Assembly (NCBI GenBank): GCA_016290295.1
Contig: JAEETJ010000006.1
Location: 44,662-108,661 of the forward strand
DNA: 64,000 nucleotides
Direction of reading: 5' to 3'
From: Bacteroidales bacterium
GTDB lineage: Bacteria; Bacteroidota; Bacteroidia; Bacteroidales; WCHB1-69
The notes under the pieces are model-generated. The model was not told the DNA's origin. It ran no database searches and saw nothing but the letters and a program-made list of their open reading frames with translations. A program made the translations under genes and the position numbers. This document shows, piece after piece, positions 54,901 through 60,715 of this stretch. The stretch's first letter is position 1. Each line of letters starts with the position of its first letter.

Positions 54901-56281
54901 TATGCTTGATATTGCCGCAACATCCGGTGAGTTCGCCATGGCACTATACCATAGAATGAAAGATCTGAAAATTAAAGAAGACATTATAAAAAATAGCATC
55001 TACTCCATACCTAAGTCATCTATCTGTTATGAATTAACCCGAAAAATATACAAATTATTGGGATTAAATTTCGAAAATATTGCAGAACAGTTTGATGCCT
55101 TTGATTTGTTAAAAGTAAAAGATAATAAAAACAATATAGATTGCAATAAAATAAAACAACTGCTTGGACAGAAGAAAAAATTCTCAGAAATAACTTTAAA
55201 AGAAGAAATTACAATCCAAAATAAAAACACAATGATAGAGTTTAATGCGATAGTGGGAAATCCACCGTATCAAAAAAAAGCAACTGGTGATGCGAATGGC
55301 TCTGATCCAATTTACCATTTATTTATCGATACGGCGTGCGCTCTTGGAGACAAGGTAACATTCATTCATCCAGCAAAATTTTTGTTCAATGCTGGAAAAA
55401 CGCCAAAGGATTGGAATGTAAAAATGCTTAATGATGAACATTACAAAGTGATAGATTATTGGGCAAATTGTGCGGATGTGTTTCCGATTGTCAACGTAGA
55501 GGGTGGTATTGCTGTATCATTATGGGATAAACATAATAATTTCGGAAAGATTGGAACATTTGTCCCATATAAATTATTGCAAAGTACTTTGAAAAAAGTA
55601 TTGACAGAAAAAGATTTCAAGAGTTTTACAGAATTAGTGTATCCGCGTGATCTATATCGACTTACCGATATATTATACAAAGAAAACCCGGGTGCAGAAA
55701 ATCGCCAAAGTAAAGGACATAAATATGATGTTGGTTCAAGTGTTTTTAAAAAATTCCCAGATTTATTTTATGACAAAAATCAATATGGTGGATGTAAGTA
55801 TGTACAAATATATGGACGAGAAAACAATGTTCGAGTTCTTAAATGGATAAAAAAAGAGTATTTAGATGTCCCCGATAATTTTAACTCATATAAGATTTTT
55901 ATTCCTAAATCAAATGGTTCTGGCGCAATAGGCAAATCTCAATCGACACAAATGATTGGAGAACCGACATTAGGTGCCCCAAATGTTGGAACAACAACAA
56001 CATTTTTGTGTATTGGAAATTTCAACAAAAAAGAAGAAGCCGAAGCCTGCATGAAATACATCAAAACCAAATTTGTCCGAGCATTGTTGGGAACTCTTAA
56101 AGTAACTCCGGATAATCCGCGCGAGACTTGGGCAAACGTTCCTCTTCAAGATTTCACGTCGAACTCGAAAATTAATTGGAAAAAATCGATAAAGGACATA
56201 GACCAATATTTGTATAAAAAATACAAGTTAAGCAAGGATGAAATTGAGTTCATAGAAAAAATGATAAAACCTATGAAATAG
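51977..56281 (+). CDS. Helicase-N6-adenine methyltransferase fusion, restriction-modification type
   Basis: 1434 residues. The N-terminal ~190 are helical; then comes an SF2 helicase with a P-loop MRFGKS (Lys214), DETH box (Asp322-His325), motif III LHLSGTPYR and motif VI-like QEYDQAIFRLQNP. A linker (~780-860, Asn/Thr/Glu-rich) leads to an Eco57I-type methyltransferase: motif I LDIAATSGEFA (Asp978), and motif IV GNPPYQ (Asn1095-Tyr1098). The last ~300 residues are target-recognition-like with VGTTTTFLCIG. I see no PD-(D/E)XK signature in this chain, unlike LlaGI-type ISP enzymes, so cleavage may come from another protein. It follows the companion by 18 nt. Confidence 0.9.
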   Translation: MAKSSPKVASAAISTDSSTTSNWIEEFKKEAEKIITGRVEPRIYAFITKYVPKALKVGDTYRPVKVRLEEWKKYYDDILPSSPVLEKLALANPNNPNDFTYFRDYSVHEYLESINKYRLQPKNFSSNVYQSNEFFRDTSKKEIEAAIKDIQNAYKNKTRQYQFYTEQGLPAKTTIKRDENYSPRDIQQQAIDKFKTVYQQRKNLLMYAVMRFGKSFTAMCCAEQMGARVVVIVSAKKDVKEAWYQIVMGHKKFDGYEFFDADTLFGDPNAISKHLKNNKKNKAAIFLTLQDLSGKDSNGNSIKEKHTELFDGTVKIDLLIVDETHFGARAEQYGKVLQDPKYIKDTTKGKKLDDDDFVETEEGAEAVKVFNATVKLHLSGTPYRILMGSEFEKEDIVAFFQYSDIVAKKKEWDDKNIEKDEWENPYYGFPEMVRFAFNPNESSRKVLEQLRKNGYTYALSALLKPKSVQHDLTGDYQKFVYEKEVLDFLQVIDGKKLDDQLFGFLNYDKLKEEGKMCRHIVMVLPYKASCDAMQKLINDNKKKFKNLKHYNIINISGVEVNNCKDVLKCSTIDKGITGYSVKKDNLVGTVRSIITTCENAGQKTLTLTVNRMLTGCTVPEWDTMLYMKDTSSPQEYDQAIFRLQNPYTKTYIHPEEDENGKPVLDKNGKQIIKKIKKDMKPQTLLVDFDPMRLFLLQEHKAQIYNVNTEKIGNSELKDRIEKELEISPLLTIDPVSGIVKVNAAHILDKVSQYHYDRGIREEVDEIPIDMGLFENESFRDTIAKENEIGSKSGLAFPANEGEETDPNIEPVDDKATGTSNGNTPATTTENNQPSEEKVWEKKLKSYFVKILLYAYLTDDNVSNLHDIVAGIDNKDDNKRIAKHLGLEKGILQILLGNIKRLGHFEMISVLDYKIQDLNKLSHNKGLSVEKQVEVALCKFGKLGDAMVITPANIADDMMALLPDNFLRETANKDGRMLDIAATSGEFAMALYHRMKDLKIKEDIIKNSIYSIPKSSICYELTRKIYKLLGLNFENIAEQFDAFDLLKVKDNKNNIDCNKIKQLLGQKKKFSEITLKEEITIQNKNTMIEFNAIVGNPPYQKKATGDANGSDPIYHLFIDTACALGDKVTFIHPAKFLFNAGKTPKDWNVKMLNDEHYKVIDYWANCADVFPIVNVEGGIAVSLWDKHNNFGKIGTFVPYKLLQSTLKKVLTEKDFKSFTELVYPRDLYRLTDILYKENPGAENRQSKGHKYDVGSSVFKKFPDLFYDKNQYGGCKYVQIYGRENNVRVLKWIKKEYLDVPDNFNSYKIFIPKSNGSGAIGKSQSTQMIGEPTLGAPNVGTTTTFLCIGNFNKKEEAEACMKYIKTKFVRALLGTLKVTPDNPRETWANVPLQDFTSNSKINWKKSIKDIDQYLYKKYKLSKDEIEFIEKMIKPMK

Positions 56282-56441
56282 TTATATCTTCTCATAGTTT
56301 CTGCCCATCATCCCTTCACCCTACACATTACACAAATGATATAATAATTTCCCAAAAAACAAATTATTATACTGCTCAAAGCGGAAAAAATTTTGAGATT
56401 CAGTGCAATTATAATTCTGTTTTCCTCTCACACTTCCATCG

Positions 56442-56460
56442 GTTCTGCTACTAGCAGAAC
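56442..56460. promoter_or_regulatory. Palindromic operator-like site, copy 3 (19-bp perfect)
   Basis: GTTCTGCTACTAGCAGAAC, a perfect 9-1-9 palindrome. The shared 17-bp core ends at 56459, 25 nt before the -7 box at 56485. Confidence 0.88.
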
Positions 56461-56484
56461 CCAAAGCCGCATCGTTTTTCACCA

Positions 56485-56492
56485 TATCTTTG
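56485..56492 (+). promoter_or_regulatory. -7 promoter element linked to palindrome copy 3
   Basis: TATCTTTG, followed by CAGCGTAAAAATC as at the sister promoters. Confidence 0.75.
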
Positions 56493-56537
56493 CAGCGTAA
56501 AAATCAACAAAAAACTCAAAATAGGAATAAAATTCAC

Positions 56538-56545
56538 TATTTTTG
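56538..56545 (+). promoter_or_regulatory. Second, palindrome-independent -7 element
   Basis: TATTTTTG, 27 nt before the ATG at 56573. It would give a basal level beside the palindrome-linked promoter. Confidence 0.6.
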
Positions 56546-56572
56546 CAAAAACATCCTTAAACCACAAACAAC

Positions 56573-57637
56573 ATGGCAAAACAAGCAGCAACAAAGAAAC
56601 CGGCTACCATTGTCGGAAAACTTGATCAACAAAACAGAAGACTCAATATTAACGCTTTTGAATTAGACAACGAAATTGTCTTCAATTATTTCAATACAAT
56701 TCCAGAAGCCAACCGCGACGAAAAGTTCACACAAGCTCTTTACATCGGCGTTCTTGCCCTTATGGAAGACCGCATGTCAGCCTTCTTCGCCAAAACATCT
56801 AACGAACTGGGAACACAGCTCGAAAGTCTCAAAATGATTTTCGAAATGAAAAAGGAACTTTTCTTCAAATCAGCAGTGAAAGGACAAATCGCCGAACAGG
56901 AAATCGCCGATGCACTCCAAGAATTTCTTGCAAAGAAATCTATTAAGGACAGTGTGGCATTGACCGGTACTGCCAGCGAAAAAGGAAAGAATAAGACAGG
57001 TGATATCTTATGCCAAATTGATGGCACAAGCTATTCCATCTCCATTGAATGTAAGTTTGATAAATCAATGAAATTGGGTAATATCACCGATAAAGATGTG
57101 TTGACAAAAAAATCGGATACCGCATGGAGCCAGCTGATCGAAGCTGATTACAACCGTGGTTCACAGGCCAGCATCATCGTATTTGACAAGGCACTGGTGG
57201 ATAAATCCATCACCAGTTTCACAGACAGTGTTGCCTATATTCCTCAAGTGGGTTTCATCGCCATCATTGACTCTCAGGCTGGTAACTACACCAATCTGGG
57301 CATCGCCTATATGCTGGCCAGAGACATCGCCACCAATGCAAAAACCGTGCAACTCGACCCGAACGTACTGACTATGATGATTACCCGTTTAGTCAAAGAT
57401 GTAAAGGATATTCTCAATGTTAAAAACATGGTGGAAAATAACATCCAAAACAACAAAGAAATTCTCAAGATGTTAGAGAAGAGCCTCCTCATGATGGAAT
57501 TCAACCAAAAATATTTACAGAAATTCCTCACTGACGGAACTTTGAACAAAGAGGATTTATTCAACTTCTACATGGGCGAAGGTATTAAGCCAGCGTATGA
57601 TACGATCTGCAAAGACATTGAAAACACCTACCAATAA
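56573..57637 (+). CDS. Stand-alone PD-(D/E)XK nuclease-like protein
   Basis: 354 residues, soluble. A basic, Ala-rich start (AKQAATKKPATIVGK) and a helical region (~40-125) lead to a nuclease-type core: GDILCQIDG (Asp144) then ISIECKFDK (Glu159, Lys161), with the D...ExK spacing of PD-(D/E)XK enzymes. After a further alpha/beta part (VAYIPQVGFIAIIDSQAGNYTN) the C-terminus is a long helix (~270-325), probably a coiled coil for dimer formation. Not a family I can name. Controlled by palindrome copy 3 and a second promoter. It could be the nuclease for the adjacent restriction-modification fusion or a separate effector. Confidence 0.78.
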   Translation: MAKQAATKKPATIVGKLDQQNRRLNINAFELDNEIVFNYFNTIPEANRDEKFTQALYIGVLALMEDRMSAFFAKTSNELGTQLESLKMIFEMKKELFFKSAVKGQIAEQEIADALQEFLAKKSIKDSVALTGTASEKGKNKTGDILCQIDGTSYSISIECKFDKSMKLGNITDKDVLTKKSDTAWSQLIEADYNRGSQASIIVFDKALVDKSITSFTDSVAYIPQVGFIAIIDSQAGNYTNLGIAYMLARDIATNAKTVQLDPNVLTMMITRLVKDVKDILNVKNMVENNIQNNKEILKMLEKSLLMMEFNQKYLQKFLTDGTLNKEDLFNFYMGEGIKPAYDTICKDIENTYQ

Positions 57638-57646
57638 AAGAAGCCA

Positions 57647-58354
57647 TTAATTCAAATCAAAACACAACGACAGGATGTCCTTCCACATCATGTCAAGTTG
57701 CTCGGCGATAATGCGGTTGCATAAGATGCCTTTGTAGCAGAAAACGCTCTGTAATAAGGCGGGGTTGGTCTGTACCACTACCCGAAAATTCTTGGAGAAC
57801 AAAACCGCTTCAACCAAAGGCAAAATAAACATGCCTAGACGCTTGTTCATAATCTCCGCATCCGCAGATGACATCAGGATATTGTCCAACTCACTCCAGT
57901 TATCCTTGCCAGTAATCAGATTAATGGCTATCGCGTACGCCTGTTTTTGCTGAAGAAGCTGTATATACCTATGATTCAATTCATTATATATCAACCTTGA
58001 GACCAGAATCTGACCATCTCTAATCAATTCCAACTCCTGCTCGGTAAACGGGGAAAATTTTACCAGCACCTTCGATACCTCCACCAAAGGAAAGAATTCA
58101 TCGATAAGCTCAGCACCAGCATTGGCATAATCCATATTGCTGAAATGGGTATGGGCGGCATAGTCGCGCTGCACATAGACCTTAATGCCTTGCTCCACCA
58201 GTTTTCCCACCAAATCGGGCGTAAACAGCACCACATCGGGAATTGGCCGGTCACCCTTGACCAAACCCAGCGTCACAGGTTGTTCCAGCAGCCCGAAATC
58301 TATCGTCTGCGCCTGCGTTTCCGCCCCCGGTACATAATGCATCACCAAGTCCAT
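57647..58354 (-). CDS. Alanine dehydrogenase-like protein lacking most of the NAD domain
   Basis: 235 residues. ~35-125 match the AlaDh/PNT N-terminal domain: DVVLFTPDLVGKLVEQGIKVYV (the LTP-type helix), THFSNMDYANAGAELIDE and VSKVLVKFSPF; the ISALQ-type strand appears as ILVSRLIYNELN. Full enzymes of Bacteroidota have ~400 residues and usually lie next to tsaE, as here. The Rossmann NAD-binding part with GxGxxG is absent, and the last ~80 residues are unrelated to it in motif. It may be a structural remnant or a regulator. 5 nt downstream of tsaE on the same strand; the island ends right next to it. Confidence 0.65.
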   Translation of the reverse strand: MDLVMHYVPGAETQAQTIDFGLLEQPVTLGLVKGDRPIPDVVLFTPDLVGKLVEQGIKVYVQRDYAAHTHFSNMDYANAGAELIDEFFPLVEVSKVLVKFSPFTEQELELIRDGQILVSRLIYNELNHRYIQLLQQKQAYAIAINLITGKDNWSELDNILMSSADAEIMNKRLGMFILPLVEAVLFSKNFRVVVQTNPALLQSVFCYKGILCNRIIAEQLDMMWKDILSLCFDLN

Positions 58355-58359
58355 GTCTC

Positions 58360-58764
58360 TTAATATTTAAATTCACGCTTGCCGTCTTCCAAGACCTTAA
58401 TATCTACCCTCACATAATCGTCTGTCAACAATTCTTCCACCTTCTCCGTCCATTCGATAAAACAATAATTGCCGCTGTAAAGATAGTCGTCAAAGCCAAT
58501 TTTTACCGCCTCGTCAATCGAATCAATACGATAAAAATCAAAGTGATAGACAGGCTCTCCATCAGCCGTAAAATACTCATTCACAATAGCAAAAGTCGGA
58601 CTGGAAGTGGTAGCGGTAACGCCCAACTGGCGGCAAATCTCTTTAATCAGGGTAGTCTTGCCAGCCCCCATCTCACCAAAGAAGCCGAACACACGCTCAT
58701 CTGCATGTTTTTGCAGCAAATCTGCTGCCACCGTTGCCAATTCTTCCTGACTGTTGATTACCAT
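58360..58764 (-). CDS. tsaE: TsaE, ATPase of tRNA t6A synthesis
   Basis: 134 residues. Walker A GEMGAGKTT (30-38), SSPTFAIVNEY (switch, ~54-64), HFDFYRID (~74-81) and FIEWTEKVEELL are the family signatures. It binds ATP and works with TsaB and TsaD in making N6-threonylcarbamoyladenosine at position 37 of tRNAs. It is the first of a two-gene unit with the alanine-dehydrogenase-like gene. The region upstream holds two octamer arrays. Confidence 0.95.
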   Translation of the reverse strand: MVINSQEELATVAADLLQKHADERVFGFFGEMGAGKTTLIKEICRQLGVTATTSSPTFAIVNEYFTADGEPVYHFDFYRIDSIDEAVKIGFDDYLYSGNYCFIEWTEKVEELLTDDYVRVDIKVLEDGKREFKY

Positions 58765-58770
58765 TATTTT

Positions 58771-58818
58771 TGTTGAATTGTTGAGTTGTTGAACTGTTGA
58801 ACTGTTGAAAGGTTGAAA
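58771..58818. repeat. Octamer array, 6 units (TGTTGAAC type)
   Basis: TGTTGAAT, TGTTGAGT, TGTTGAAC x2, TGTTGAAA, GGTTGAAA, just upstream of the tsaE ATG. Confidence 0.75.
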
Positions 58819-58832
58819 TTTTTGAGGGTGCG

Positions 58833-58888
58833 ATTAATTGATTAAACAAATAAACAATTCAACAATTAAACGCTTAAACTCTTAAACA
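58833..58888. repeat. Octamer array, 7 units (ATTAAACA type)
   Basis: ATTAATTG, ATTAAACA, AATAAACA, ATTCAACA, ATTAAACG, CTTAAACT, CTTAAACA. The last unit holds the stop codon of the sugar-kinase-like gene (58882-58884). Confidence 0.75.
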
Positions 58889-59754
58889 TATTGTGTGTGA
58901 TATTCTATCAGTTTCGGCATCGGGGAACCGATAATCGTGCCCAAACTGATATTCTTTTCCGCGGCCACCTCTTCAATGATTTCCTTGAAATGGAAAGCCA
59001 CCGAACCCATCAGACTCACCGATTCATAGGTCATTTTGTCGTAATAGCCTATTTGGTTATCAAAAAACTCAGCAAAAGCCTCTTTGCATAAGCTTTTGAT
59101 TACTGGATCATTCACATATTTCTGAATAAAGGGGGCAAATGATGAGAAGAACTTATTCGGACTGGCCTTGCGATAAATTCGCTGGATCACTTTCGGAGGA
59201 TTGATATCAAAAGTTTTCTCGATTTCGTCCAGCAGATACATCGGCAATTTTTCCATCATATAGCAGGTCACTAATTTCTTGCCCAGATGTGTACCACTAC
59301 CCTCATCACCTATCAAATAACCCAATGATGGAGCACGTTTTACAATTTGGTTGCCATCATATAAGCATGAGCTTGAGCCCGTACCCAAAATAGCCACCAA
59401 TCCCGGCTTATTACCACACAATGCATGACAAGCCTCCATCAAGTCAGAATAAATCTTGAAGGATGCCGAAGGAAAATACTTGGCGATAACCGCGGCAATA
59501 CGCATGGCATTTTGTTCTCCAGCGCAACCTGCCCCGTAATAAGTAATCAAACCCGGTTGTGCGTAGTTTTCAGGCAGGGAATTGACAAAATGCACAAAGA
59601 CCTTATCAATCTGTTCATCACTGGAATAATTGGCATTGATACCCGTAGCGAAAAACTGATGCACCAGCTCTTTGCCCTTCAGTACAGCAAATTCTGTTTT
59701 GGTAGCACCAGCATCAATAACTATATGTATATCAGTATTTTTCTCTTTCATCAT
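58882..59754 (-). CDS. BadF/BcrA-type ATPase, N-acetylglucosamine-kinase-like
   Basis: 290 residues of the ASKHA fold. Phosphate 1 motif DAGATKTEFAVL (14-25), AGCAGEQN (~73), phosphate 2/adenosine region ILGTGSSSCLYDG (~119-131) and LIGDEGSGTHLGKKLV (~145-160) with SLMGSVAFHF near the end. The size and motifs fit the eukaryotic-type N-acetylglucosamine kinase branch rather than activases. It would phosphorylate an amino sugar in the cytoplasm. Its ATG follows the nadE stop directly without spacing. Confidence 0.85.
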   Translation of the reverse strand: MMKEKNTDIHIVIDAGATKTEFAVLKGKELVHQFFATGINANYSSDEQIDKVFVHFVNSLPENYAQPGLITYYGAGCAGEQNAMRIAAVIAKYFPSASFKIYSDLMEACHALCGNKPGLVAILGTGSSSCLYDGNQIVKRAPSLGYLIGDEGSGTHLGKKLVTCYMMEKLPMYLLDEIEKTFDINPPKVIQRIYRKASPNKFFSSFAPFIQKYVNDPVIKSLCKEAFAEFFDNQIGYYDKMTYESVSLMGSVAFHFKEIIEEVAAEKNISLGTIIGSPMPKLIEYHTQYV

Positions 59755-60582
59755 TTATAAGTTGCTTCGAGGAATAGAAATCGGATTATTGCGTTTGTAT
59801 TGTGATTTTTTGTAACGCTGAATCAGCACATGATCTTCCAATGACTTATCACCAGCAAAATAAGCGGCGAACAACTTGTCCACCTCGTAATAATTCGGTA
59901 CGCCCAACTGCTCACAATCACAGCTGCTAATACCCAAACCATCCACTGGAGTAGCATCAATGCAAGATTGCAAAGCGGCACGTTGCTCAGCATTACATTC
60001 ATCCAACAAGGCCTTTGCCAAATGGAAGACTTCAGTTTTCCACAAATGCATGATAGGGGCATAATCGCCCACATCGCCGTGCAAAGTCCAGAAACCCGTC
60101 AAGAATTCTGAGTAGTTGTCGGTAGAAATCACCATTCCTCCGTATAACTGGGCCAAATCATAGAGCACCATCATACGCATACGGGCTTTCATATTACCCT
60201 GGCGCAACTTCGACAAATGCGAGTCATCGTAATGAATGAGCAGCTTTTTGTTTTCCAGAAAAGTCTCTGTCAAATCCAAATGCTGGAAATCCGTGCAAAA
60301 GTTCTTTCCTACCGTCAGCGAGCGGGCCACCTCATCATTGGGGTTGGTCTCAATAGTGATGGAACGGCCTATAAGCGGAATATTGTGTTGCAAGCACACT
60401 GGACGGAGCAAGGCAGAACACAAAGCGCTATCGATACCGCCGGAAATGCCCAGCACTAACGATTTCAAGCCGCATTGGCTCAAATAATCACTCACTATGC
60501 CACGAATATTTTCGGCCACTTTGAGCAAGCGCTCACGGTCGGTCATAAACGGGAAAAAATTACTGTCGGGTATTGTCATCAT
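59755..60582 (-). CDS. nadE: NAD synthetase (ammonia-dependent type)
   Basis: 275 residues. The PP-loop LGISGGIDSA (45-54) binds ATP for adenylation of nicotinate adenine dinucleotide; STDNYSEFLTGFWTLHGDVGD (~143-163) holds the NaAD and ammonia site. No glutaminase domain, so it uses ammonia or a partner. Last step of NAD synthesis, cytoplasmic. A likely operon with the BadF-type gene. Confidence 0.93.
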   Translation of the reverse strand: MMTIPDSNFFPFMTDRERLLKVAENIRGIVSDYLSQCGLKSLVLGISGGIDSALCSALLRPVCLQHNIPLIGRSITIETNPNDEVARSLTVGKNFCTDFQHLDLTETFLENKKLLIHYDDSHLSKLRQGNMKARMRMMVLYDLAQLYGGMVISTDNYSEFLTGFWTLHGDVGDYAPIMHLWKTEVFHLAKALLDECNAEQRAALQSCIDATPVDGLGISSCDCEQLGVPNYYEVDKLFAAYFAGDKSLEDHVLIQRYKKSQYKRNNPISIPRSNL

Positions 60583-60628
60583 TCATTTTAAATTTAGAAC
60601 TACAAAAATACAAAAAAAGCGGCAATAA

Positions 60629-60715
60629 AATTAAGAACTAAGAATTAAGAATTAAGAGTTTATTTGTTGAACTGTTGAATTGTTGAAATGTTTTTAGTTC
60701 TTAGTTCTTAATTCT
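60629..60715. repeat. Mixed heptamer and octamer arrays forming an inverted repeat
   Basis: AATTAAG-type heptamers (60629-60656, 4 units), TGTTGAAC-type octamers (60665-60688, 3 units), and TAGTTCT-type heptamers (60695-60715, 3 units). The outer arrays are complementary in part and could pair. The stop codon of the MscS gene (60715-60717) touches the last unit. Confidence 0.7.

Larger units (their letters stand above)
56282..56572. other. Promoter region of the PD-(D/E)XK gene
   Basis: Contains the segment similar to 46779-46840 (56380-56434), palindrome copy 3 (56442-56460), and two -7 elements at 56485 and 56538. No gene is apparent. Confidence 0.7.

Noticed and set aside
58771..58888. 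Possible CRISPR-like array
   Set aside because: Units are 8 nt, without spacers and without cas genes; they are simple tandem arrays.
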